Under the pieces are notes generated by a model. The model had not been told where the DNA came from. It did no database searches and worked only from the letters and a program-made list of their open reading frames with translations. DNA of 27,201 nucleotides, taken from contig JADGIG010000059.1 of assembly GCA_018985235.1 (NCBI GenBank), forward strand, positions 1 through 27,201, given 5' to 3'. The translations under genes were made by a program, and so were the position numbers. The DNA is from Sanchytrium tribonematis (taxonomy: Eukaryota > Sanchytriomycota > Sanchytriomycetes > Sanchytriales > Sanchytriaceae). The number at the start of each line of letters is the position of its first letter. The first letter of the stretch is position 1. This document shows positions 8,769 through 16,339 of this stretch, piece by piece.

Positions 8769-10025
8769 ATGTCGTTAGAATGTGTATTTTATTCAGAATT
8801 TGAACCACAAGTAGGGCCGAAATTGCTTCATTTGATTCCCTCTGACTATGACCATCTTGAAGACTTCTCGTCTTTTTACATACCCAAATCTTATTTTTGC
8901 AACCGGATGCTGTGCGTAGAAATGAATCGGTTGGTTCTAGTTAGCCATCCTGTTTATATAGAGGACCCAAAATACGAAAGAAATCTTTTTGCATTTAATA
9001 TAGGTGTAATATTAAATGCTGAAAACAAGGTCAACGAAGAAGATGACGTCATAGAATACGAGAAGGAAGATACCACTGAACCCGTTAAATTCTCAAATAT
9101 TAGAGTGAGATGCCAACATATCATTAGAAAATTAGCTATGAAATTCAAAGAGTTTGAGATTACTAACCAATTTATTACCAAAGACAAAAGTAGGTTACAA
9201 ATTAAGTATCTACTGAATATTTTGAAATCTAAAATAATGGTAGGTGACCAATTTAATATCCTTTTTGATGATTTAAATTATTTAAGCATTGATATGGTAC
9301 ATCGAAATGAACAGGCTATATTATTTGAAGAATTATACGACCACCTAGTTCCAATTCCGCTTTTTGACTTGGATGAAATGGAATTTACGTGTCCAACAAT
9401 TAAGCGGGTAGCTTGTCATCTAAATGGGTTTGACAGCATTAGACAAATTAGTTCCAATGCAGAAGCTAGTCCAGAATTTATCAAGCTAGTTTTGCAGCAG
9501 TTGTACTATGCCAAAATGATTGATCTGACTGACATCTTTCAGTTTAAGAATTGCTACTCATTGACACCAATCTTTAAATTGTTTTGTGATGACTCTTTTA
9601 AAAAGTCAAAAGCACTTCAATATGTCTCGAAAATCAACATATCCAGCTTAGACATCGCTATTTACTATGCTCAAGTGCGCTCAGGAGAAACTGTGTCAAG
9701 CTTTGTAAAAAGAGTGGTATTTCCGATGGACCTTTTGGATGTAAGACGGTTTTTTATACATGGTATTGCTTCGAAAATTCTTCGGCGTGTGAGGGAATAT
9801 CCGATTTTACGTAGAGATGGGAAATTACGCCATTACCATTCCTCTTCTCTTTTAAGTCAAGTAGATGATGGTGGGAAAATGAATGACCTGTTGCAATTAG
9901 TTCGAAATAACAAGGATTTGGACGAATTATGCATTTTATTGGAATTAACACCATCAGAATTACAGAAGATATTTCAGCAACAATTTAGTGAAGATGATCA
10001 ATTTTTAGTGTCTATTTGTAAATGA
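8769..10025 (+). CDS. NPRL2: NPRL2 / Npr2, GATOR1 (SEACIT) subunit
   Basis: GATOR1 is the GTPase-activating complex that silences TORC1 when amino acids are scarce. The 418-residue protein starts LECVFYSEFEPQVGPKLLH, the longin-type N-terminus of the family (human IECIFFSEFHPTLGPKI). Further matches are VSHPVYIEDPKYERNLFAFN, CHLNGFDSIRQISSNAE (human IDGFRHIQKISAEAD), VLQQLYYAKMIDLTDIFQF and the C-terminal SKILRRVREYPI. The ending LDELCILLELTPSELQKIF corresponds to the human YDEICCKTGMSYHELDERL. It is complete and slightly longer than the human protein (380), with an acidic insert near residue 95. Its last 28 bases overlap the convergent lipase-like gene. The partner NPRL3 is not in the window. 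Confidence 0.95.
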   Translation: MSLECVFYSEFEPQVGPKLLHLIPSDYDHLEDFSSFYIPKSYFCNRMLCVEMNRLVLVSHPVYIEDPKYERNLFAFNIGVILNAENKVNEEDDVIEYEKEDTTEPVKFSNIRVRCQHIIRKLAMKFKEFEITNQFITKDKSRLQIKYLLNILKSKIMVGDQFNILFDDLNYLSIDMVHRNEQAILFEELYDHLVPIPLFDLDEMEFTCPTIKRVACHLNGFDSIRQISSNAEASPEFIKLVLQQLYYAKMIDLTDIFQFKNCYSLTPIFKLFCDDSFKKSKALQYVSKINISSLDIAIYYAQVRSGETVSSFVKRVVFPMDLLDVRRFFIHGIASKILRRVREYPILRRDGKLRHYHSSSLLSQVDDGGKMNDLLQLVRNNKDLDELCILLELTPSELQKIFQQQFSEDDQFLVSICK

Positions 10026-10903
10026 TCGAAAGACGTTTTGAATAGAGTTTGAGTTTCATGAAATTCTTGCATGTTTTTTATAGCAAAATAATAGTATCGT
10101 GGTAGAGAATAAGAAATAAATTTCGGTATGATAGATGCACCTTGAAATTGAATATTTTCATCGCGATTAATAAATATCGTAGAGCCTGGAAAATCATAGT
10201 TCATGAATGACGAAGAGCTAGCTTTTGAATTTGGAGCCAGAGGAAACTTTGCAAAAATGTCGTATTCGCTAACGTATCTGTGAATTAGGATGTCCTTTGA
10301 TACAGCATCTTCAGTAAAATGTTCTGCAAATTTAAAGTCACCCATTGCGTATGCACCAAATACAAATACTAAGCTTGAAGTATCATGAAACCAAGCATAC
10401 ATGGCAGCAATAGTACCTCCGGCTCCATATCCTGTAAATACTACATTGTTTTTTACAGAATCTAATTTGACTTTTATGATATGAAATAATTTCATATAGT
10501 GCAGCATTCCACGTCTGACATGACCTTGAGACATTGAAATCTTTCTAAGGTCTAGAAGATAAAATGGGTTATTGGTGAAAAAGCAAATATATGTTTTTTC
10601 GTTGTGATGATAAATGTAAATTTCTAGATCCTCGACAGTGATGATTTTAAATTTATCTGATGCTGCTCTATGACAATTGATGAACCAAGCGCAAAATAGC
10701 AAGTCATCTTTTGTATCTTCTACAATATCCAACATTTTTTTTGGTTTTGCCATGTATAAAATCAAACTAAATATCCATTTTAGACCTGTCAAATGGACAA
10801 AATAATCAGTAAAGTGGATAGATAGCATCACAACTATTGAGATATATTCCAAAATTGTGTCTTGCCAATTTTCTTGGACTGGTAAATGAAAGTGTTTTGA
10901 CAT
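9998..10903 (-). CDS. Class 3 lipase-like protein, predicted inactive
   Basis: A 301-residue alpha/beta hydrolase-like protein. The family call rests on three class 3 lipase landmarks: GHVRRGMLHYMKLF (residues 127-140, the usual VHxGF..AY block), VVFTGYGAGGTIAAMYAW (around 154-171, the nucleophile elbow), and YVSEYDIFAKFP (D215 at the acid position), with H294 in SFDHLQID at the catalytic-histidine position. The elbow reads G-Y-G-A-G-G where active lipases have G-H-S-L-G-G, so the nucleophile Ser is Gly160. The FRGT oxyanion loop is replaced by FTNN (110-113). A hydrophobic stretch at about 16-52 suggests membrane anchoring. The last codons overlap NPRL2 antisense. It is probably a pseudoenzyme with a structural or binding role; a distant true hydrolase using another residue cannot be excluded. 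Confidence 0.72.
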   Translation of the reverse strand: MSKHFHLPVQENWQDTILEYISIVVMLSIHFTDYFVHLTGLKWIFSLILYMAKPKKMLDIVEDTKDDLLFCAWFINCHRAASDKFKIITVEDLEIYIYHHNEKTYICFFTNNPFYLLDLRKISMSQGHVRRGMLHYMKLFHIIKVKLDSVKNNVVFTGYGAGGTIAAMYAWFHDTSSLVFVFGAYAMGDFKFAEHFTEDAVSKDILIHRYVSEYDIFAKFPLAPNSKASSSSFMNYDFPGSTIFINRDENIQFQGASIIPKFISYSLPRYYYFAIKNMQEFHETQTLFKTSFDHLQIDTKN

Positions 10904-10924
10904 GTTTTGAAAAATTCCAAAATT

Positions 10925-11200
10925 TCATATTTTATTCAAGTCTTGAATCATTTGAAGCAAATTGAACCCAAAAATCCCAGACTCTTGATAGTCCTCTTTG
11001 TTTTTTGAACTTATACCATCTCTTATAGCAATCGTCATTTTCACCATAAATATTATTAATAATAGAAACAAATATAATATTTCAAAATTTAAAAAAATTT
11101 CAGAATTCCAGCTTAAACAATTTACCAACAGTTCCGCTGAAGATGTGTCACTCACCTTAAAAATTAGAGGAAAGGCAAAGCAAAATTTCCACACCAACAT
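10925..11200 (-). CDS. Small hypothetical membrane protein (91 aa)
   Basis: Not recognised. I use the ATG at 11200-11198; the open frame extends slightly further upstream without another ATG. The product opens with a hydrophobic MLVWKFCFAFPLIFKVSD, which looks like a signal peptide or anchor, and has a second strongly hydrophobic segment at about 42-58 (ILYLFLLLIIFMVKMTIAI), followed by a polar tail. It lies 21 bases upstream of the lipase-like gene on the same strand and 16 bases after the preceding ORF. AATAAA falls in its last codons (minus strand, 10936-10931), as in the cytidine deaminase gene, which mildly supports a real 3' end. It could be an accessory partner of the lipase-like protein, or a chance ORF. 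Confidence 0.4.
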   Translation of the reverse strand: MLVWKFCFAFPLIFKVSDTSSAELLVNCLSWNSEIFLNFEILYLFLLLIIFMVKMTIAIRDGISSKNKEDYQESGIFGFNLLQMIQDLNKI

Positions 11201-11216
11201 GATTTTCAGTATCAAA

Positions 11217-11747
11217 TTATCGATGGCCTGAGGGTGTAAATCTTTGAATGATTACAGAATTAATTTCATTATCATCATTAAAGCAAAGCACCAATTTTTT
11301 TCTAGACTGGTGTAAACTTCTTTGAGCTCGATATAAGTCAGAATAAGTATAATTAGGATTAACTAAGACACCGTAGCTGCTATGGCAAACATCTCTGGGG
11401 CAAGTGTAAAGAACATAATCAACAGCGAAGTTAATACCGCTGTATACCAGAAACTTCTTGTCCCTGTAATGCTTATATACCCAATACTTTTTGCTAAAGT
11501 TAAAATAAATATTAGTCATATAATTCATATAAGAGACGCCAGATATATAAAATCCATCTTGTAAAATCCTGTACCCATTATAAAGACCCTCCTCTGGGAT
11601 TATTCTATACTTTCCATCGTAACTTGTCAAGCTATATTGGTGGATATGATAAACTGGTTTATAAAATTTGAAGATGACACTGTAATAATGATAAAGATAC
11701 TTCTGGAAAGTTGGGATCCATTGAAAGCTAATCAGTCGAAAAATCAT
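11217..11747 (-). CDS. Hypothetical Tyr-rich protein (176 aa)
   Basis: Not recognised. It is an ATG-initiated frame of 176 residues, very rich in tyrosine and other aromatics, with short motifs such as YHIHQYSLTSYDGKYRI and VDYVLYTCPRDVCHSSYG (two Cys four residues apart). There is no signal peptide and no clear membrane segment. Its ATG is only 19 bases from the ATG of the divergent PNUTS-like gene, leaving almost no room for two promoters. It runs in the same direction as the two minus-strand genes that follow, with 16 bases between it and the next. No intron matching the window's 19-base pattern was found that would join it to either neighbour. It is probably real given its length and the lack of any competing gene. 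Confidence 0.5.
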   Translation of the reverse strand: MIFRLISFQWIPTFQKYLYHYYSVIFKFYKPVYHIHQYSLTSYDGKYRIIPEEGLYNGYRILQDGFYISGVSYMNYMTNIYFNFSKKYWVYKHYRDKKFLVYSGINFAVDYVLYTCPRDVCHSSYGVLVNPNYTYSDLYRAQRSLHQSRKKLVLCFNDDNEINSVIIQRFTPSGHR

Positions 11748-11766
11748 TGTGAACTCCTTGATTGCA

Positions 11767-13114
11767 ATGATAAATCCTCAAAAACTGCAACAAGCAGCCG
11801 CTCTCAAAAATCATGCTAGTGCTAGTGCTATAGATATTTATCAAGCGAGAAAAGGTAAAATTCCATTTAATGTCCAAGATAAAGCTATTTTTGAGCAAGT
11901 ATTTAATGAATTTAAACATCAAGATTTTTCATGCTTTAAGAGCTTTTTAAACCAACTGAGGAATTCTTCTCTTGCATTTAGAACTGAAATTGGCTCAAGT
12001 GATGTCGTCATAAGAGGATTTCAATCTATATTGAAAAAGCATGTCGATTTTTGGACAGAGAAGAAATTTAATTTTGATTTGCTGTTAGATACCATAGATG
12101 TATTAAGTGTATTGAAAGTCACTCCTGAACTTGCTCTGAAATATGATATTGGTAAAGCTATTAAAAATGTAATTACTCGTTCAGCAAAGGGTCTCGATCC
12201 AAACTTTCCTTCCCTTGCACATGCCAAGAAATCCTACAATCAATTGAAGGTGAACTGGAAAAACTTTATGAGTGAAGATAAAAATGACAACAAACGAAAA
12301 TCAAGCACCGAATCCAGTGCTGCGAAGAAGCCGAAAGTCGTTGCCGGGCCTTGGACCATCAAAGCTACAGAAGACGTTGAAGAAGATCTTGATCAAATGG
12401 AAGAAGACGACGACGACGATTATCTAATGGCACCCATTTTGCCGCTTAATAACATGAAATCGTTTCCTAAAGGAGTACTAAAAAGTGCTATGAAAAGAAA
12501 AGACCCGGAGGGAGATGAGCAAATGGAAGATGTACCTTCTAAGAAAAAGGTTTTTTTTGATATGAAAATGAACGCTATTAAGCGCATTGATAAGATCGCT
12601 CGTAGAGACACTAGGACATTATACAGCGAAAGAGGAGAGGCTTCACGAGCCTTGAAGCAAAAGGACAGAATGGAATGGAGATCCCCCAGAGGTATTTCTT
12701 TCTTATTTAGAATTGGATTTTGATTTTTCAATTATAGAACGAGGTATGGAAAGTGAAGAAGCAATTTTGCAAGCAAACCGAGAAAGAAATTCCTCACAAT
12801 CACCCTACACCTCTAACATTAGCATACCTGATATGCCAAGGGAGATTGCAGATCAACAAGTTACAAGAGCGCATATGCATAACGATTTTAAATTTTTCAA
12901 ATGGTCTGTTTCAGAAAATAGGCCCGATAATTTGCAATATTTTGCTAGTTACGTCTTGATACCTCAATTGCATCTAGAGCAGGAAATGACGACTGATGCT
13001 CTTGTTCCGCTTGAAAAATTAAGGGCAGCTCTAGAACCGTCCTTAAGGTGTCCCTTTGACCCTTGCAAGTCAGGTTCGTACTGTGGTTTTCAACACGAAT
13101 TAGAAAACATTTGA
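11767..13114 (+). CDS. PNUTS-like PP1 regulatory protein (TFIIS-N domain, RVxF motif, CCCH finger)
   Basis: Exons 11767-12691 and 12711-13114 give 442 residues; the start is the first ATG. The N-terminal ~150 residues are helical and resemble a TFIIS N-terminal (LW) domain: FDLLLDTIDVLSVLKVTPELAL, then LAHAKKSYNQLKVNWKNF. A charged, KR-rich linker with an acidic run (EEDDDDDY) follows, then KKKVFFD, which fits a PP1-docking RVxF motif (K-V-F-F) and sits where human PNUTS has its KKTVTW site. After the splice junction comes WRSPRELDF, resembling the PWVCPRPLVLP block of PNUTS. The protein ends with C-x4-C-x5-C-x3-H (CPFDPCKSGSYCGFQHE), a CCCH finger, as PNUTS also does. PNUTS scaffolds PP1 in RNA polymerase II termination. 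Domain order supports the call; sequence similarity is low. Confidence 0.65.
12692..12710 (+). other. 19-nt spliceosomal intron (PNUTS-like gene, phase 1)
   Basis: GTATTTCTTTCTTATTTAG. Removal joins the G at 12691 to AA, making a Glu codon, and yields WRSPRELDFDFSIIERG. Retained, translation stops at 12721-12723. A at position 14, then TTTAG. Confidence 0.88.
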
Positions 13115-13127
13115 TTTAATATATGTT

Positions 13128-13133
13128 AATAAA
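13128..13133 (+). terminator. Poly(A) signal of the PNUTS-like gene
   Basis: AATAAA 13 bases after the TGA stop. The 171-base gap to the next gene (13115-13285) otherwise shows no tRNA or ORF that I can recognise. Confidence 0.45.
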
Positions 13134-13285
13134 ATTATTTGCTTTATCGTCATTCAATTCAATTAGTTAGTCATATAGATGTGAATTTGACAAGTCCGAT
13201 TTTGCCGCATTGGATCAAAATTTGGATAGATGGCGGAATCTAATTTTAGATGGTAGCTTAAAAGCAAAAATACCCCAAAACTGTA

Positions 13286-14441
13286 ATGTTCTCTATATAT
13301 ACACAACAATCACCTTTTTATCAAGATACCGATTATTTAAACACGAAAGCAATTCCCATTCGAAAATCAGATGCAAATACTGAGTACTCACCACTCTCAC
13401 CAAGGTCTGTATCACCATTAAGTCAAACAGCTTCGGTGTTAGGCAGTAGTTATGGAAGTAATGCTAGCATTTCAACTTTAACATCATCATCGAAGAAGAC
13501 TAATTATCGTCAGTTGGCACAAAAATTGGAGCAAGACCCACGTTTATTTAATACTATATTCCATCAAGTGATAGGTAATTTTAATAGCATTGCCGCTGAT
13601 CCAGCAGGAAATTACTTATGCCAAGCATTGGTTGAGCATGCCAACAATGACCAAATGGGAAATATGTTGACGAGAATGTCTTCCAACTGGCTTGGGATTG
13701 TTAACCATCCTCACGGAACAAGAGTCGCTCAAAAAATGGCAGAGTGCCTTCGTGTACCATCACAGCATTCGATTTTTGTTCAAAATTGCATGGAAAACTT
13801 GACAGAAATGATAAGACACAATAATGGTAACCATGTAGTCAGGAAAGTTGTCCAGCATTTTCCTTTTCATTACTCTTCATGTGTATACCAAGCATTTCTT
13901 GACAATTTGGATATTTACAGTCGAGACAAATATGGTGTTTGTGTCATTCAAAACGCCTTGGATGCCTCCTCAGAGCAAACCAGGCAATTATTTTATACAC
14001 ATTTGCAACCTCGAGCTATGAATATGATTACAGATAAGTTTGCAAATTATTTAGTGCAATATGTGTTGGACAAGGCAAGTAAGCCTATTGTTGAAGAATG
14101 GATTTTAATGTTTTTACCAGAATTGTTTAGATTATGCCAAGACCAATGTGCATCTAATGTTATCGAAAAAGCAATCAAATATTCAAGCCCTATGCTCAGA
14201 AATATTCTGATCGACGAGCTTGTCGGAAGAGCAAGTGAACTTGCCTTGGACCCTTTTGGAAATTATGTTTTACAAACTGCTTTGGAATATTCAGAGCGAT
14301 CTTCTTTTATTAGCATGTCAAATGCCTTGATTAGTTCCGAGAGTGAGCTTAAAATGACTCCATTTGTATATTATTTTAACTTAGGGACGAAATGTTCTCA
14401 ATAAAATTGGGAGACTCAGAAAGAAGAAGTTATCTTGTTAA
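13286..14441 (+). CDS. Pumilio/PUF-family RNA-binding protein
   Basis: Exons 13286-14365 and 14385-14441 give 378 residues. After a Ser/Thr-rich N-terminus of about 75 residues, the PUF domain fills the rest. Aligned with human Pumilio, the first repeat is reduced (YRQLAQKLEQDPRLFNTIF). Repeats 2-8 follow with recognition triplets N-Y-Q (GNYLCQ), T-R-Q (GTRVAQ), N-H-R (GNHVVRK), V-C-Q (GVCVIQ), N-Y-Q (ANYLVQ), S-N-E (ASNVIEK) and N-Y-Q (GNYVLQ). The capping repeat TPFGRNVLNKIGRL exists only after the 19-base intron is removed; unspliced, it is replaced by a short unrelated tail. By the PUF code, repeats 8-6 would read UGU at the 5' end, so it should bind UGU-containing 3' UTRs and repress or localise mRNAs. 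A CCCC run lies 9 bases before the ATG. It converges with the Pkr1-like gene over 24 bases. Confidence 0.93.
14366..14384 (+). other. 19-nt spliceosomal intron (PUF gene, phase 0)
   Basis: GTATATTATTTTAACTTAG. Removal joins MTPF to GRNVLNKIGRL, restoring the PUF cap motif; the new stop is TAA at 14439-14441. A at position 14, then CTTAG. Confidence 0.9.
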
Positions 14442-14465
14442 GTAAATTTATTATATTTTTAATTG

Positions 14466-14699
14466 TTATTCTATTTTCACATTAAGCATTTTAACAATCA
14501 TAACGTTTAAAATCAACCATAAAATTAAATTTATAACTAGTAAAATAAAAACAGAAATTTCCCACGTCATCAACGCCAAAGAGAGTAACACTATTTCTAA
14601 TAATAAAAAAGAAACATTCATGCCTAATATGACTGGCTTAGTTATCTTACCGGGCTCCAGGAATCCCAGATCGACCGGTTCTTCGTATTTCATTGTCAT
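14466..14699 (-). CDS. Pkr1-like ER membrane protein (V-ATPase assembly)
   Basis: A 77-residue protein from the ATG at 14699 (an ATG two codons later is also possible; the open frame above it has only a GTG). A short polar N-terminus, EEPVDLGFLEPGKITKPVI, precedes two long hydrophobic segments at about 25-45 and 48-70, with a Trp between LALMTW and EISVFILLV. The pattern of a PG turn followed by a double hydrophobic hairpin with ILWLILNV resembles fungal Pkr1, a small ER protein needed for V-ATPase assembly. Small hydrophobic proteins are easy to misassign, so this is a resemblance and not a firm identification. It converges with the PUF gene and is divergent from cytidine deaminase. Confidence 0.5.
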   Translation of the reverse strand: MTMKYEEPVDLGFLEPGKITKPVILGMNVSFLLLEIVLLSLALMTWEISVFILLVINLILWLILNVMIVKMLNVKIE

Positions 14700-14796
14700 T
14701 AGTTTCAGAAGTTTCTCCACATCTATTATTAATAATAATATAAAAATCTAATACTAATAATTTGAGTTGGAAAAGAATTAAATTTGATTCTTTCGA

Positions 14797-14815
14797 GTGA
14801 AAAAAATATATTTAG
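14797..14815 (+). other. Candidate 19-nt intron in the cytidine deaminase 5' leader
   Basis: GTGAAAAAAATATATTTAG, 20 bases before the deaminase ATG. It has the right length, A at position 14 and a TTTAG end, but begins GTG rather than the GTA of the five coding introns. No in-frame ATG lies upstream, so it would be a leader intron. Confidence 0.3.
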
Positions 14816-14835
14816 TTAATCCCTTGTGTTATAAA

Positions 14836-15231
14836 ATGGAAGAATTATTGCGAAAAGCTTGTTTAGATGCAAAAGAAAAAGCTTATTGTCCATATTCTAA
14901 ATTTCGTGTAGGTTGTGCAGTACTTACAACTGATGATCTATTATATACAGGATGCAATGTTGAAAATGCAAGCTATGGTGGAGCTATTTGTGCAGAAAGA
15001 ACTGCAATTTGCAAGGCTGTTTCAGAAGGACACCAAAAGTTTAAAGCGTTAGGTGTAATAACGGATTTACAAGATCCTGCAACACCTTGCGGAATCTGCC
15101 GACAATTTATACGTGAATTTGGAAAGGATACCCTTATTTTTTGTTTTGGAAACAATGGCAAAACCTTAAAAATGACATTAGAAGAATTTTTACCGAAATC
15201 TTTTGGCCCAGAGGACCTTAATAAACCGTGA
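14836..15231 (+). CDS. CDD1: Cytidine deaminase
   Basis: Deaminates cytidine and deoxycytidine to uridine in pyrimidine salvage. The 131-residue protein from the ATG at 14836 has the family's usual size. The N-terminus LLRKACLDAKEKAYCPYSKF matches yeast Cdd1 closely, so the in-frame GTG farther upstream is not used. The active site is complete: N41-V-E43-N for the sugar, C52-A-E54 with the zinc ligand and catalytic Glu, and P84-C85-G-I-C88 with the other two zinc ligands. The C-terminus LEEFLPKSFGPEDLNKP matches the family ending. This is the tetrameric CAE class. A CCCTTG box lies 12 bases before the ATG, a possible 19-base leader intron lies upstream, and AATAAA falls in its last codons. 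Confidence 0.97.
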   Translation: MEELLRKACLDAKEKAYCPYSKFRVGCAVLTTDDLLYTGCNVENASYGGAICAERTAICKAVSEGHQKFKALGVITDLQDPATPCGICRQFIREFGKDTLIFCFGNNGKTLKMTLEEFLPKSFGPEDLNKP

Positions 15232-15368
15232 AATGTTGGTAAATTTGTTAATTCGTAAGCTCCAATTTGTTCTTCAGTCACCAATCACAATTAATGCAAA
15301 AGCTATTCACCAATCAGCGAGATTCTCCCTTGATTAAAAATCTCACACTCGTAGGGTTTTAGAGATAC

Positions 15369-16295
15369 ATGAAAGATTTGCTCATCATCGCATTTAATAC
15401 GGATCTTAAGCCAATTCGAAGAAAAAAACAATCAGAACTCTCATTATGCTCCCAAAATATACAAATAATTACTATGGAATTAGCATCGTTCCATAGACTC
15501 ACTAGCCTTTATTTATGCTGCAATTCTTTAAAAAATATTCCACCATCAATCCTGGAATTAAAAGAGCTCACATTTTTATCTTTGAAAGTCAATGAAATTA
15601 AAAATCTACCTGATTTGCGAAGTTTAACAAAATTGAAAGAATTTGATATCAGTCAAAATAAGATTACAACCATATTAGGGTTACCGAAGTCCATCAAAAA
15701 GCTTAATTTAAGCAGTAATTCCATTGCCAAATTGCCTCAAAGTATTGGGGAATTATCCAAATTACAACATTTGAACGTCTCCAACAACCCTCTCATAAAT
15801 ATGCCCTCGACTATCCACAAGTGCCGCTATTTGGCGAAATTTATGACTGCAAATTGTTTATTTGTTCCCAAAATATCTACAAATGCTATGCCATCTTTGA
15901 AAGAGTTGGCTGCTAGAAATATAATTTCATCTCAACAGCCTATTACAAAGTCTAAGCTGCCTTCTCATATTGAAGTCAATCCTAGAAGAAACGTCTTGAG
16001 AAGACTAGCAATTCCAAGAAAGTCTCTTAGAATCGGAAGTAACAAAAGTCCTGTGGACTCCATACTATCCGTCTCAACTTTAACCATTAGCAACAATACA
16101 ATACCCAAACATTTAATGACTTATTTTGATTCTTATCGAGAATGCGCCTCTTGCTCTACTCCAATATGGAACTACTGTTCTCGATACTCTGTTATGAGGA
16201 GGGACGTCGATATTCCAATAGAACACCAACTCTGCTCTTCTCATTGGGACGATAATGACGAAAGAATAATGTCTTTCTTTGAACCGCATCATTAA
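15369..16295 (+). CDS. Leucine-rich repeat protein with C-terminal Cys/His motif
   Basis: A 308-residue protein. Five to six short LRRs occupy about residues 45-160, for example LTSLYLCCNSLKNIPPSI, LTFLSLKVNEIKNLPDL, LKEFDISQNKI, IKKLNLSSNSIAKLPQSI and LQHLNVSNNPLINMPSTI. These are the SDS22/plant-type spacing used for protein-protein contact. A basic, Ser-rich linker follows (~190-240). The C-terminus holds C-x2-C (ECASCSTPIW), then NYCSRY, then C-x2-H (LCSSHW), suggesting a small zinc-binding module. LRR proteins with a C-terminal Cys motif occur in fungi, but I cannot name an orthologue. There is no signal peptide, so it is probably intracellular. GTAGGGTTTT lies 9 bases before the ATG; TAATAAA overlaps the stop. 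Confidence 0.75.
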   Translation: MKDLLIIAFNTDLKPIRRKKQSELSLCSQNIQIITMELASFHRLTSLYLCCNSLKNIPPSILELKELTFLSLKVNEIKNLPDLRSLTKLKEFDISQNKITTILGLPKSIKKLNLSSNSIAKLPQSIGELSKLQHLNVSNNPLINMPSTIHKCRYLAKFMTANCLFVPKISTNAMPSLKELAARNIISSQQPITKSKLPSHIEVNPRRNVLRRLAIPRKSLRIGSNKSPVDSILSVSTLTISNNTIPKHLMTYFDSYRECASCSTPIWNYCSRYSVMRRDVDIPIEHQLCSSHWDDNDERIMSFFEPHH

Positions 16296-16299
16296 TAAA
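16294..16299 (+). terminator. Poly(A) signal overlapping the LRR-gene stop
   Basis: AATAAA whose first two bases are the last two of the TAA stop (16293-16295). Confidence 0.4.
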
Positions 16300-16339
16300 T
16301 TCTGCTTTGCGATAAGACGTGCATTTTGAAACTTACCAA

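Noticed and set aside
10766-10784. A 19-base GTC...TTTAG segment on the minus strand inside the lipase-like gene, with A at position 14.
   Set aside because: Splicing it would put the upstream part in a frame that stops within a few codons, while the unspliced frame is open from the ATG through all the lipase landmarks.
11217-11260. Splicing of the 176-residue minus-strand ORF into the following 91-residue ORF using GTAATC...CTCAG (28 nt).
   Set aside because: It does not match the 19-nt pattern, and neither ORF has a known family to support joining them.
11813-11830. A GCTAGT microrepeat near the start of the PNUTS-like gene.
   Set aside because: It encodes a short Ala-Ser run and is too brief to be a meaningful repeat.
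13115-13285. A possible tRNA or other small RNA in the gap before the PUF gene.
   Set aside because: No T-loop (GTTCRA) or convincing cloverleaf could be traced; the gap looks like ordinary AT-rich intergenic sequence.
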